This document shows, piece after piece, positions 26,426 through 34,972 of a DNA stretch of 64,000 nt. Positions within the stretch are counted from its first letter, which is position 1; each line of letters starts with the position of its first letter. This DNA comes from Bacteroidia bacterium (GTDB lineage: Bacteria > Bacteroidota > Bacteroidia > Cytophagales > Cyclobacteriaceae). The stretch lies in assembly GCA_030432655.1 (NCBI GenBank), contig JAUILA010000005.1, positions 1 through 64,000 of the forward strand, given 5' to 3'. The position numbers were made by a program, and so were the translations under genes. The notes under the pieces were generated by a model. It did not search any database. It had not been told where the DNA came from and was given only the letters and a program-made list of their open reading frames with translations.

Positions 26426-26433
26426 CAAAGATA
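26426..26433 (-). promoter_or_regulatory. -7 promoter element of the fasciclin gene
   Basis: On the minus strand this reads TATCTTTG, an exact TAnnTTTG match, 31 bp before the start codon. No clear TTTG stands 19-21 bp further upstream, so the -33 element is weak or absent. Confidence 0.55.
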
Positions 26434-26489
26434 CCGGGTATTTTGTTTAACGATTAGTAAAAAAAATTAAACAAATTTTCAAAAAGGGC

Positions 26490-27458
26490 TCAGGAGCGTT
26501 TTCTAAGCAGTTTATAACCCACAGCAAATTTGATCCGGCCTATGTTATAATTGTAGTGCCGGTCATTACCAAGTTCCATGAACCGGTTGTCGTTCCCATA
26601 GTTGATGATCGCATAAATCCTTTTCCAGTTATATCCCAGTGCCATGTACAGGTTAAGCTGGAAGATAACACCTGAAGTGCGATTATCATCCATGAGGTCG
26701 TATTCCCTGACTCCCCAGTATCCACCGACACCTGAGGTGAGGATAATTGCTCCGTAAAGATTTTCCGTCAACGGAAGAAACTGTGCGTATCCGAAGAGGA
26801 TTCCGGCCGATCGGTTACTGAAATTGCTGAAAGTCATCGAGTCATCAAAGTTAGTTTCATCTGAATCCGGTACCAGGGTGGAGTCGCCCTTGGTGTAATG
26901 GCGTTCCGCGAAACCTCCGACAAGTGGAGACCCCACACTTTTCTTCTGGAAACCCAGTCCTGTGCGACTGCCTGTATAGGAAAACTTACGGAAATTAGGA
27001 AAGTACAGGTAGTCCAGGTTCATGGTAAGCGAACTGACATCCTCTCTGAACGGGTCAACATAATTATCAGTGATTTCCTCGAGACCTTTGTAATACAGCA
27101 AACCAATGTCGATAAGGTGTGGTCCGATAAGTGCGGAAGTTGCCAGATCGATGCGTTTTGTGTGATTGACCGAATTGGTATTGAGCCGGAATCCGATATC
27201 CACGACCCAGGTTTTGTAGGAGAATCCTATCCCTGCACTAAGCGGATCAACGGGGCGGTATTTGACACGCGCATCATCGTCCCTGATGACAATTGTGGCA
27301 TATTTATAGGTAGAGAATACCCGGGCTGACCAGTCTGAATAGTCGAAACCAACAAAGGCGGAATCAACTTCCTGTTTCCCAAGAAGGTCCTGCCCATTGG
27401 TTATGCCTCCGGTCAGCACAAACAAAGCGATCAGAATCGAAAAAATATGGCGATCCAT
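26490..27458 (-). CDS. DUF4421 outer-membrane beta-barrel-like protein
   Basis: 322 residues from ATG 27458, which gives the signal peptide MDRHIFSILIALFVLTGGITNGQ; an in-frame upstream ATG at 27500 would add 14 residues ahead of it. The body is rich in alternating aromatic/hydrophobic strands, and AGIGFSYKTWVVDIGFRLN matches the DUF4421 signature. The protein ends YNIGRIKFAVGYKLLRKRS; beta-barrel proteins usually end in an aromatic residue, so the last strand is atypical. Function unknown; probably an outer-membrane barrel. Its start region faces the FGE gene divergently. Confidence 0.75.
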   Translation of the reverse strand: MDRHIFSILIALFVLTGGITNGQDLLGKQEVDSAFVGFDYSDWSARVFSTYKYATIVIRDDDARVKYRPVDPLSAGIGFSYKTWVVDIGFRLNTNSVNHTKRIDLATSALIGPHLIDIGLLYYKGLEEITDNYVDPFREDVSSLTMNLDYLYFPNFRKFSYTGSRTGLGFQKKSVGSPLVGGFAERHYTKGDSTLVPDSDETNFDDSMTFSNFSNRSAGILFGYAQFLPLTENLYGAIILTSGVGGYWGVREYDLMDDNRTSGVIFQLNLYMALGYNWKRIYAIINYGNDNRFMELGNDRHYNYNIGRIKFAVGYKLLRKRS

Positions 27459-27560
27459 GAGTGTGATATTAAAAAGATTTTGCCGAAGTACACAGTTCAT
27501 GCATGATTATAGTGAAACGTGCTGTCGTCTTGATTATTTACTTTGTATATTGGTCTAACG

Positions 27561-28640
27561 ATGGGAAAGATGGTTAGAATACTGCTTGTGTGTTTTTTAT
27601 CGGTATTGTTGTGGGCATGTAGTGACAACACTGCCGGTACCGAAAACAATGATGAATCGATGCCAGTCGCTGTGGCCGCCAAAGGTCCGGGAGAAGCCCC
27701 GGAAGGCATGGTATGGGTAGAAGGCGGAACCTTTGTTCAGGGCAGCAATTCTGATGACGCATACGAAAGTGAAGGACCGGTACACCAGGTAAAAGTGGAC
27801 GGTTTCTGGATGGATGAGACTGAAGTAACCAACAAGCAGTTTCGTGAATTCGTAGAAGCAACCGGCTATGTGACCGTAGCGGAACGACCGGTGGATTGGG
27901 AAGAATTGAAGAAAACAGTACCGCCGGGTACTCCAAAACCGGCAGACAGTCTGTTGCGTCCGGCATCAATGGTTTTTACTCCGCCTGACCGGCCGGTTCC
28001 GCTCAACAATCATTACCAGTGGTGGAACTGGGTGTACGGGGCTGACTGGAAACATCCATACGGACCTGAAAGCAATATTGACGGGAAAGATAACCACCCT
28101 GTGGTACATGTGGCTTTTGAAGATGCTCAGGCATATGCAAATTGGGCAGGAAAACGTCTTCCGACCGAAGCCGAGTGGGAGTTTGCAGCACGGGGAGGCA
28201 AGGATGGAAGGGCATTTGCCTGGGGTGACGAACTGATGCCGGATGGGAAATACCTGGCAAATTTCTTCCAGGGCAACTTTCCGCACGACCGGCAGGACTT
28301 TGACGGATTTTCGTCATCCGCCCCTGTTAAAAGTTACCCGGCTAATGGATATGGTTTGTACGATATGATCGGAAATGTTTGGGAGTGGACTTCTGACTGG
28401 TACCGGCCCGATGCGTACGAGATGTATGCTTCGATCACAGTTTGTGAAAATCCAAAAGGACCGGAATCCTCGCTGGATCCGGCGGAGCCATATGCTCCTA
28501 AAAGGGTCATTAAGGGAGGGAGTTATTTATGCAGCGAGCAATATTGTTCCAATTATCGTCCGAGTGCACGTATGCCTTCCGAGATATACACCGGCCAGGA
28601 GCATGTCGGGTTCAGATGTATAAAACCAATTAACCAATAA
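27561..28640 (+). CDS. Formylglycine-generating enzyme family lipoprotein (SUMF1-like)
   Basis: 359 residues from ATG 27561 (ATG 27570 is also possible). The lipobox LLWAC places the lipid on C20, so the enzyme is tethered in the periplasm. The FGE-sulfatase domain opens EGMVWVEGGTFVQGS and includes DETEVTNKQF, RLPTEAEWEFAARGG and NVWEWTSDWY. The two redox cysteines of true formylglycine-generating enzymes are kept in GGSYLCSEQYCSNYRPSAR (CX4C spacing), so it may really oxidise a sulfatase cysteine; no sulfatase gene is nearby. It is followed 4 bp later by a DUF4136 lipoprotein gene. Confidence 0.9.
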   Translation: MGKMVRILLVCFLSVLLWACSDNTAGTENNDESMPVAVAAKGPGEAPEGMVWVEGGTFVQGSNSDDAYESEGPVHQVKVDGFWMDETEVTNKQFREFVEATGYVTVAERPVDWEELKKTVPPGTPKPADSLLRPASMVFTPPDRPVPLNNHYQWWNWVYGADWKHPYGPESNIDGKDNHPVVHVAFEDAQAYANWAGKRLPTEAEWEFAARGGKDGRAFAWGDELMPDGKYLANFFQGNFPHDRQDFDGFSSSAPVKSYPANGYGLYDMIGNVWEWTSDWYRPDAYEMYASITVCENPKGPESSLDPAEPYAPKRVIKGGSYLCSEQYCSNYRPSARMPSEIYTGQEHVGFRCIKPINQ

Positions 28641-28644
28641 GAAA

Positions 28645-29163
28645 ATGAAACGGGCAGTCTTTCTTTTATTGATTGTTTCGGCGTGTACGCCGGTTCGTGT
28701 TATTTCAACTGAAGAGACAGCTGGTATTGATTTCAATCGCTATCAGACTTTCGGTTTTTTTACTGATGACATGGGTCTCACCGAATATCCCAATTTCCAG
28801 GTGTTGAAAGATGCCATTAGCCGTGAGCTGACCCAACGGGGACTTGAGACTTCCGACAATCCGGATTTAAAAATCAACATAGCGGCAGACAAGGAAGACA
28901 AGCAGCAAACCCGTGAAACGGATATTCGGGATGCCCCTCCGTATATGGGGACCCGTAATTATACATGGCAGTCCGAGGAAATAGTCGTTCGCGAATATGA
29001 AGAGGGAACAGTGAAAATTGATATGGTTGATACAGAAAGCAATGAAATGGTATGGCAGGGTGTGGCGGCTGGTACTATTACAGGGGATCAGGATAAAATG
29101 AAAACCAGAATTGACAAGGCTATTGACAAATTATTCTCCAAATTTCCAATTACTGAACAATGA
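28645..29163 (+). CDS. DUF4136 lipoprotein
   Basis: 172 residues. A short signal with lipobox VSAC (residue 14) makes it a lipoprotein. DUF4136 features are present: FNRYQTFGFF near the N-terminus, AISRELTQRGLETSDNPDLKINI, WQSEEIVVREYEEGTV and MVWQGVAAGTI. The role is unknown; such proteins are small periplasmic lipoproteins of the outer membrane. The gene lies between FGE and the response regulator and overlaps the latter by 4 bp (ATGA), so all three form one operon. Confidence 0.88.
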   Translation: MKRAVFLLLIVSACTPVRVISTEETAGIDFNRYQTFGFFTDDMGLTEYPNFQVLKDAISRELTQRGLETSDNPDLKINIAADKEDKQQTRETDIRDAPPYMGTRNYTWQSEEIVVREYEEGTVKIDMVDTESNEMVWQGVAAGTITGDQDKMKTRIDKAIDKLFSKFPITEQ

Positions 29164-29810
29164 ACTATGATACCGAGGCACCTATTCGGTTGTTGATCGC
29201 AGATGACCACCCTTTGATAATTGATGGTTTGAGGACTTCCCTTTCCCGGGATGAGTCAGTTAATATTGTAACGCATGCCACCAATGGATCGGAAGTGCTG
29301 GATGCACTGCGGAAGCAGGACGTGGATGTGATATTGCTGGACATTAATATGCCGGGTATGAACGGTTTTGAAACCTTAAAAAAAATTGTTCCTGAATTTC
29401 CCGAGGTAAAAATCCTTATCCTGTCCATGTATGACAAACCGGAGTTTATTCATTCGCTTATTGAAAACGGAGCAAGCGGGTATTTGCTGAAGAACACGAA
29501 CCGGGATGAGATGATCTATGCTATCCAGAAGGTGCATCACGGCAACATCTATTTTTCCGAAGAAGTCAAACGCATTCTCAAGAAAGAAGAGGAAGCTGCA
29601 GGACATCACGAACAGCTTACGAAACGTGAAAAGGAAATCCTCAAACTAATCGCACAGGAAAAGACAACATCTGAAATAGCCGAAATGCTGTTTATCAGTA
29701 CGCATACGGTAGATACACATCGCAAAAACCTATTGGCCAAGCTGGGTGTTAAAAACGCAGCGGGATTGGTGAAATTCGCAATTGAATATGGCATCACCCG
29801 CGACTTTTAA
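29160..29810 (+). CDS. NarL/FixJ-type response regulator
   Basis: 216-residue transcription regulator: receiver domain with acidic pair D15-D16 (ADDHP), phospho-acceptor D61 (LLDINMPGMNG) and the switch region LSMYDK, then a LuxR-type helix-turn-helix (LTKREKEILKLIAQEKTTSEIA, HTVDTHRKNLLAKLGV). No histidine kinase is in the window, so it is an orphan by position. It is translationally coupled to the DUF4136 gene and probably responds to an envelope signal, but this is inference. Confidence 0.93.
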   Translation: MNYDTEAPIRLLIADDHPLIIDGLRTSLSRDESVNIVTHATNGSEVLDALRKQDVDVILLDINMPGMNGFETLKKIVPEFPEVKILILSMYDKPEFIHSLIENGASGYLLKNTNRDEMIYAIQKVHHGNIYFSEEVKRILKKEEEAAGHHEQLTKREKEILKLIAQEKTTSEIAEMLFISTHTVDTHRKNLLAKLGVKNAAGLVKFAIEYGITRDF

Positions 29811-29825
29811 CAAACCAACAAGTAT

Positions 29826-31001
29826 ATGACCTTACTTCTTTTCTATCTTTTCCTGGCCCTCATTGTATCCTTTCTGTGTTCGATTCTGGAAGCAGTACTA
29901 TTGTCCATCACTCCTTCCTACATCGGATCACTGAAAAGTCAGGGGAATGAGTCGCTGAGCGTTGAGCTGGCATCACTCAAGGAGGATATAGACAAACCAC
30001 TTTCAGCTATTCTCTCGTTTAATACCATTGCCCATACTGTAGGTGCTGCCGGTGTAGGTGCTCAGGCTGCTGTGGTTTTTGGTAATTCTTATCTCGTTGC
30101 CACATCGGTGGTTCTGACTCTCCTTATCCTTGTGTTTTCAGAGATTATTCCAAAAACGATTGGGGCCAACTATTGGAGGTCACTGACCGGGTTTACTGCA
30201 AAGACACTCCGGATCCTGATTGTTCTAATGTATCCGCTGGTACTGTTGTCGCAGCTGATCACGAAGGTGCTTTCAAAAAAGGAAAAAGAATCGACGATCA
30301 GCCGGGCTGAAGTGACAGCGATGGCGGAAATCGGTCATAAAGAAGGCATTTTTGCCAAGGGTGAATCAAAAATGCTAAAGAACATGGTCATGTTCAGGAA
30401 TATCCGGGCAGAGGATATCATGACGCCCCGCACTGTCATGGTTATGGTGCAGGAAGACCTTTCCGTTAATTCGCTGTATCAGAATGAAGATTTTTTCAAA
30501 TTTTCAAGATTTCCGGTATTTCAGGAAAACCGGGATGATATCACCGGGTATGTCCATAAAAACGAAGTCCTGACCAAGCTGGCAGAAGATATGCCCAATG
30601 TGACCCTGAGCGAAATAAAACGGGACATTCTTATGGTATCCTCTGAAGTAACCTTACCCGGGTTACTTGACAAATTCCTGGAAAGCAAGGAACATATTGC
30701 GCTGGCCACAGACCGGTACGGAGGAGTATCCGGACTGGTTACCCTGGAAGATATCATGGAAACCGTACTCGGCGAGGAGATAATGGACGAATACGACAGT
30801 GAGAAAGATATGCAGGCTTACGCAAGGGACCGTTGGAAATCGAGAGCCCTTGACCTGGGAATTATCGAGCAGGAGAATGACAGCAGCCCGGAAAAGAAAA
30901 ATATTGTAAAATACGGCATCACAGGCGGACAACCTCCGGCCGAGGATCAGGAAGGGGAGGAAGAACCGGATACCGAAGGTTCAAAAGAGACCGGCAACTA
31001 G
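29826..31001 (+). CDS. CNNM/CorC-type membrane protein with CBS pair
   Basis: 391 residues: a DUF21/CNNM transmembrane domain of about four spans (residues 1-140, with SFLCSILEAVLLSITPSYI and FSEIIPKTIGA), then two CBS domains (IRAEDIMTPRTVMVMV; HIALATDRYGGVSGLVTLEDIMETVLGEEI) that bind adenine nucleotides. CNNM proteins are Mg2+/cation transporters or exporters. The C-terminal transporter-associated (CorC_HlyC) domain is missing and replaced by an acidic tail (EDQEGEEEPDTEGSKE). It is 15 bp downstream of the response regulator. Its TAG stop shares the CTAG palindrome with the stop of the opposite-strand aldo/keto reductase. Confidence 0.88.
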   Translation: MTLLLFYLFLALIVSFLCSILEAVLLSITPSYIGSLKSQGNESLSVELASLKEDIDKPLSAILSFNTIAHTVGAAGVGAQAAVVFGNSYLVATSVVLTLLILVFSEIIPKTIGANYWRSLTGFTAKTLRILIVLMYPLVLLSQLITKVLSKKEKESTISRAEVTAMAEIGHKEGIFAKGESKMLKNMVMFRNIRAEDIMTPRTVMVMVQEDLSVNSLYQNEDFFKFSRFPVFQENRDDITGYVHKNEVLTKLAEDMPNVTLSEIKRDILMVSSEVTLPGLLDKFLESKEHIALATDRYGGVSGLVTLEDIMETVLGEEIMDEYDSEKDMQAYARDRWKSRALDLGIIEQENDSSPEKKNIVKYGITGGQPPAEDQEGEEEPDTEGSKETGN

Positions 31002-31948
31002 CCCCATAAATACTCAAGTGTGTAAGGACTGCCTTCGGGAGTCCATAATGTACCGTCGATAAATCTGTAGTCCCTGTTCAGTGTATCTATTTGCTGCATC
31101 TCTTCTCCGGACAGCTGCAGCTCAGCGGCTGCCAGGTTCTCATTCTGTCTTTTTTCATTTACGGACTTGGGAATGACACAAACGCCACGACCGAGCTGCC
31201 AGGCCAGGATCACCTGCGCCGGGGTACAGTCATGTGATTCGGCGACACGTTTCAGTACCGGATCATCGAAAAGCCTTGGTTCATTCTCTCCCTTGAGAGC
31301 CGGACTTCGGTCAAGAGAACCAAATGGCGAATAAGCAGTCATTAAAATTGAATGATCCTTGCAAAAAGCAAGCAATTCCTTCTGATCCAGGTAGGGGTGA
31401 CATTCAACCTGGTTCATTTCGGGCACCACCGAAGATCCCCGTATTAGCTGATTTAGGTTAGCAATGGAAAAGTTGGATACCCCGATATGCTTCGTTAGGC
31501 CTTTGTCACGGCAGGCAATCATCGCTTCCCAGGTTTCAGTCAGCGGGATCTCCGTCACAGGGATAAATTCATTTGCTTTTACCGGGAACGAAGCCTCTTT
31601 TACAATGGCAATGGGCCAATGTACCAGGTAAAGGTCAAGGTAATCAAGCTGAAGGTCTTTTAACGTATTTTTCAGGGCTGGTTCCACGTCTGCCTTCCGG
31701 TGGTGGGTATTCCATAACTTTGACGTAATGAATAAATCTTCCCGTTTTACCTCTCCGCTTTCGAATGCATTATGGAAGGCCTGCCCGATCTCGGCTTCGT
31801 TTCCGTAAACGAACGCACAGTCGAAATGCCGGTAGCCAAGACGGATGGCGGATTGTATGGCTTTATACACCTCACCTGGTTTGGATTTCCAGGTTCCTAA
31901 CCCAAGCTGGGGGATAGTATCATCATTTTTAAACGCTAACTTTATCAT
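30998..31948 (-). CDS. Aldo/keto reductase
   Basis: 316-residue NADPH-dependent reductase of small carbonyl compounds. ATG 31948 gives MIKLAFKNDDTIPQLGLGTW, the standard start. The catalytic residues are present: GYRHFDCAFVYGNE (Asp, Tyr), LFITSKLWNTHH (Lys) and the HW pair in YLVHWP. IPKSVNEKRQNEN binds the NADP 2'-phosphate. The substrate is unknown. It is a single gene converging on the CNNM gene with a 4-bp overlap of the two stops. Confidence 0.93.
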   Translation of the reverse strand: MIKLAFKNDDTIPQLGLGTWKSKPGEVYKAIQSAIRLGYRHFDCAFVYGNEAEIGQAFHNAFESGEVKREDLFITSKLWNTHHRKADVEPALKNTLKDLQLDYLDLYLVHWPIAIVKEASFPVKANEFIPVTEIPLTETWEAMIACRDKGLTKHIGVSNFSIANLNQLIRGSSVVPEMNQVECHPYLDQKELLAFCKDHSILMTAYSPFGSLDRSPALKGENEPRLFDDPVLKRVAESHDCTPAQVILAWQLGRGVCVIPKSVNEKRQNENLAAAELQLSGEEMQQIDTLNRDYRFIDGTLWTPEGSPYTLEYLWG

Positions 31949-32059
31949 ATAGTAAAAATAGTGCACTTCCTCCTGAATATAAATTAAACCAGTATTTTCC
32001 TGGCAATTATCAATCGGAGGCGGGGGTCACTTCCATTATTTTACCAAAATCAATTTAAC

Positions 32060-32608
32060 ATGAAACCAGTCTTTACGATTATCGTCTTTTTGGCATTCGG
32101 ATTTTCAGCCCTGCTCTTCACCTCCTTCAACAGCAAGACAAATTCAATGCCGTCCATAGTGGAAACTACCATGCCCATGTGGGAAATGACTAAAGCACAT
32201 ACCCTGGAGGTGCTGGATGCTATGCCGGAAGAAAAATTCAACTATAAACCCACAGAAGAAAGCATGACATTTGGCGAACAGATGGTCCATATCGCTTACA
32301 CTGTACATTTCTTTAACGAGCGAATGATCCAGGGCAAGAACATGAAATATGAGCAACCCGACGCATCATCCATGAGCAAAGCGGAAATTCGTGAGATGAT
32401 GGCCGGGAATATGGACGCCATGATGGAAACCATTCAAGGCCTTTCACAGGAGCAACTCTCCGAGACGAGGCCCTTTAGTAAAGAGACACAAATTACGGTG
32501 GCCCAGGTAATCCTTTTTGCCCATGACCACACCACAAATCACCGGGCCAAAGCCAACCTTTACCTTCGGATGAATGACATGCAGCCGCCGAATTACAAGT
32601 TTCTCTGA
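32060..32608 (+). CDS. Exported DinB-like four-helix protein
   Basis: 182 residues with an N-terminal hydrophobic signal (FTIIVFLAFGFSALLF) and a DinB-like fold: MPMWEMTKAHTLEVLDAMPEEKFNYKPTEESMTFGEQMVHIAYTVHFF contains the first metal-ligand His region, and LFAHDHTTNHRAKANLYLRM the second. Most DinB proteins are cytosolic; an exported form is common in Bacteroidota and may be a metal-dependent thiol transferase-like enzyme. Function unproven. No operon partner. Confidence 0.82.
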   Translation: MKPVFTIIVFLAFGFSALLFTSFNSKTNSMPSIVETTMPMWEMTKAHTLEVLDAMPEEKFNYKPTEESMTFGEQMVHIAYTVHFFNERMIQGKNMKYEQPDASSMSKAEIREMMAGNMDAMMETIQGLSQEQLSETRPFSKETQITVAQVILFAHDHTTNHRAKANLYLRMNDMQPPNYKFL

Positions 32609-32662
32609 GTGCAGATAAAGCAGGCTTTGCTTCAGGAATAATATTGATCTAAATTAGCTGTT

Positions 32663-33160
32663 ATGAAGTATTCACGGATCATATTATTCCTGATCATTCT
32701 GATCCTGTCAGGATGTTCAAAGAAATCCCCGGATACTGCAGGAACGAATGGTCCCGACAGCCTGGCTGGAGCCCCTGATTCCCTGATTGTTAATGACAGC
32801 ATTGCAGGAGAATTTGCCTTTATTCTGAACGATGCCGATCAGCGTATTTACACCGAGGCTGAAACACTTGCTGAGTTTCCCGGTGGAAAAGAGGCACTGG
32901 TGAGTTTTATTCAAACTGAACTTCAATATCCTGTCAAATCTCTGGAGAATGGTTCAGAAGGGGTAGTAGGCATATCCTTTATTATTGGTGGAGACGGAAC
33001 GGTAACGGAGGTGCAGGTGATCAACCCGTCAGACGATGAATTACTCAATGCAGAGGCAGCCAGAGTGGTAAGGAATATGCCGGATTGGGAACCCGCTGAA
33101 ATTGATGGTGAACCTGTCAGCCTGCGTTACATTCTCCCGGTTTCCTTTGCCCTTAACTGA
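32663..33160 (+). CDS. Lipoprotein with TonB C-terminal domain
   Basis: 165 residues. A signal with lipobox LSGC makes it a lipoprotein at C18, unlike classical TonB, which has an uncleaved membrane anchor. After a Pro/Ser/Asp-rich linker the last 90 residues form a TonB_C domain: FPGGKEALVSFIQTELQYP, VGISFIIGGDGTVTEVQVI and ARVVRNMPDWEPAEIDGEPV. Such lipoproteins are probably not energy transducers but use the fold for binding in the envelope. The stop overlaps the next start (TGATG), coupling it to the Crp-type regulator. Confidence 0.85.
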   Translation: MKYSRIILFLIILILSGCSKKSPDTAGTNGPDSLAGAPDSLIVNDSIAGEFAFILNDADQRIYTEAETLAEFPGGKEALVSFIQTELQYPVKSLENGSEGVVGISFIIGGDGTVTEVQVINPSDDELLNAEAARVVRNMPDWEPAEIDGEPVSLRYILPVSFALN

Positions 33161-33708
33161 TGGATGTTATCAGCAGACTGCTCTCGGAACTGGATAATGA
33201 GTCGGCGTGGGAAGGGGAGAAAATTCTGAACAGAAATGAAAAGCTGGTAAGCCGGGGCAGAACAGATACGAATCTTTATTACGTTAAAAAGGGTAGCCTC
33301 AGGATTTATATCTGTGACGGGGACACCGAGCACTGCATTCGGTTTGGTTATCAGGGCTCACTCATTGCCGCCCTGGATTCCTTCATGATTGGCAAGCCAA
33401 CCTCGCTCATCATTCAGGCCATTAAAAAAACAGAACTGCGCTGGATCAGCAGGAATTCATACCGGCAATTTATCCGGGCTACACCGGAGCGCATGGAGCT
33501 TTGGGATGAGCTGCTTCATCAGTTTGTTTACCAGCAAATGGAACGGGAGCAGGATCTGCTGACCTCTTCACCGTCCGAACGATACCGTCGGGTGCTCGAG
33601 CGCAGTCCGCATTTGTTCCAGGAAATTCCCCATAAATATATTGCTTCCTATCTCCGGATGACCCCGGAAACCCTGTCGAGAATTAAAAGTCTTGATCTGA
33701 ATCAATGA
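33160..33708 (+). CDS. Crp/Fnr-family transcription regulator
   Basis: 182 residues: an N-terminal cyclic-nucleotide-binding-like beta-roll (LVSRGRTDTNLYYVKKGSLRIYI, FGYQGSLIAALDSF) and a short C-terminal helix-turn-helix (IPHKYIASYLRMTPETLSRIKSL). The phosphate-binding RxxS/T signature of cAMP receptors is not obvious, and no Fe-S cysteines are seen, so the ligand is unknown. Many Bacteroidota have such proteins as orphan regulators. It starts inside the stop of the TonB-domain gene. Confidence 0.87.
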   Translation: MDVISRLLSELDNESAWEGEKILNRNEKLVSRGRTDTNLYYVKKGSLRIYICDGDTEHCIRFGYQGSLIAALDSFMIGKPTSLIIQAIKKTELRWISRNSYRQFIRATPERMELWDELLHQFVYQQMEREQDLLTSSPSERYRRVLERSPHLFQEIPHKYIASYLRMTPETLSRIKSLDLNQ

Positions 33709-33740
33709 TTCCCTGACCCTGATTGGGGATATTTGTTACT

Positions 33741-34307
33741 ATGATATCGAGAGATGAATTACTTGAAGACCTGAAGCAGCGAATCAACCGCATTACGGAT
33801 GAAGTTCGTGATTTTGAAAAAATGAATGATGCGATGTTGCGGCACAAACCCGCTGGCGACGGCTGGAATGTACTTGAATGCATAGAACATCTTCGCTACT
33901 ACAGTAATTTTTACCTGCCTGAGATTAGTAAACGGATTTCAACTGCACCCCCTGCGCCGGAAGCGCGTGATTTCAGACCAGGCTGGCTGGGAGATTACTT
34001 TGCAAAAATGATGCTTCCCGGGGAAAAATCGAAAAAGATATCCACGTTTAAATCAATGAACCCGGCTGGCAAAAAGCTGGACCGGCAGGTACTTCAGGCA
34101 TTTCTCCAACAACAACAGATCACGTCTGATTTACTTGAAGAAGCAATGAAAATTGATCTGAACAAAACAAGGGCCTCCATTAGTATCGCGCCATGGATGA
34201 CATTACGACTGGGTGATGTGTTCAGGGTAGTTATATACCATAACGAGCGTCATATCGTACAAGCCCAAAATGTCATCAGCTCCCTGGCCCGCGTGAAAAC
34301 CGCTTAA
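33741..34307 (+). CDS. Cytoplasmic DinB-family protein
   Basis: 188 residues from ATG 33741, giving MISRDELLEDLKQRINRITDEV without a signal peptide. The DinB-like metal-binding pattern is seen in WNVLECIEHLRYYSNFY and VFRVVIYHNERHIVQAQNV (paired His). DinB/YfiT proteins are metal-dependent enzymes acting with low-molecular-weight thiols, often stress-linked; the substrate is unknown here. It differs from the exported DinB-like protein at 32060 in lacking a signal. It lies 32 bp after the Crp-type gene and may share its transcript. Confidence 0.82.
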   Translation: MISRDELLEDLKQRINRITDEVRDFEKMNDAMLRHKPAGDGWNVLECIEHLRYYSNFYLPEISKRISTAPPAPEARDFRPGWLGDYFAKMMLPGEKSKKISTFKSMNPAGKKLDRQVLQAFLQQQQITSDLLEEAMKIDLNKTRASISIAPWMTLRLGDVFRVVIYHNERHIVQAQNVISSLARVKTA

Positions 34308-34414
34308 AAACACGCCCGGTGGCACATTCGAAGAATTTCCTATAAAAATTAGTTTTCCCGCGCAACCATTTGTTGTAACATGCAAGTAAAGGCAAATAAG
34401 AAGCCTGAACACTT

Positions 34415-34972
34415 TTGCATTCTGAAGGAAAACAAATCGAGTCTATTCTGAGAAAATGCCGCAAGAATAACCGGGGCGCTCAGAAAAAGCTGTACGAAAT
34501 TTACTACAGCTATGGAATGAGTATTTGCCTCAGATATGCGGAAAACAGACAGGATGCCGTCGAAATAATGAATGATGGGTTTATGCGTGTATTTCAGTAT
34601 ATCAGAAAATTCAATCTCGATAAGCCATTCAAGCCGTGGTTCAGGCGCATTATGATCAATTGTGCTATTGACCATTTCAAAAAATCACAGAAACAGATAG
34701 AAACCACTCAATTGGATGATGCAGGGACACTTCTTCAGGAAAATGTCCTCGAGGGAAGAATTTCCTATGCAGACATGATCTCCATTGTGCAGCGACTGCC
34801 CGATGCTTATCGGACTGTTTTCAATCTGATAGCTATAGAAGGGTACAAGCACGAAGAGGTGGCTGCCATACTAAATATTTCGATAGGGACATCAAAATCG
34901 AACTATCACAGGGCCCGGCAAAAGTTGCAGGAATATTTGACCAATTACTTTATTCGTGATGAAGGAAGATAA
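34415..34972 (+). CDS. ECF-type RNA polymerase sigma factor
   Basis: 185 residues. Region 2 reads AQKKLYEIYYSYGMSICLRYAENRQDAVEIMNDGFMRVFQYIRKF, and region 4 is DMISIVQRLPDAYRTVFNLIAIEGYKHEEVAAILNISIGTSKSNYHRARQKL. The start used is TTG at 34415; no in-frame ATG occurs until residue 30 or so, which would cut into region 2. It leads a six-gene operon and overlaps the next gene by 14 bp. The next gene product has an N-terminal cytosolic stretch that could bind it as an anti-sigma factor. Confidence 0.9.
   Translation: MHSEGKQIESILRKCRKNNRGAQKKLYEIYYSYGMSICLRYAENRQDAVEIMNDGFMRVFQYIRKFNLDKPFKPWFRRIMINCAIDHFKKSQKQIETTQLDDAGTLLQENVLEGRISYADMISIVQRLPDAYRTVFNLIAIEGYKHEEVAAILNISIGTSKSNYHRARQKLQEYLTNYFIRDEGR

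Noticed and set aside
34355-34385. CAAC-N5-GTTG inverted repeat before the ECF sigma gene, considered as an operator or autoregulated promoter
   Set aside because: Four-base arms are expected by chance in a region this size, and no known consensus could be matched.
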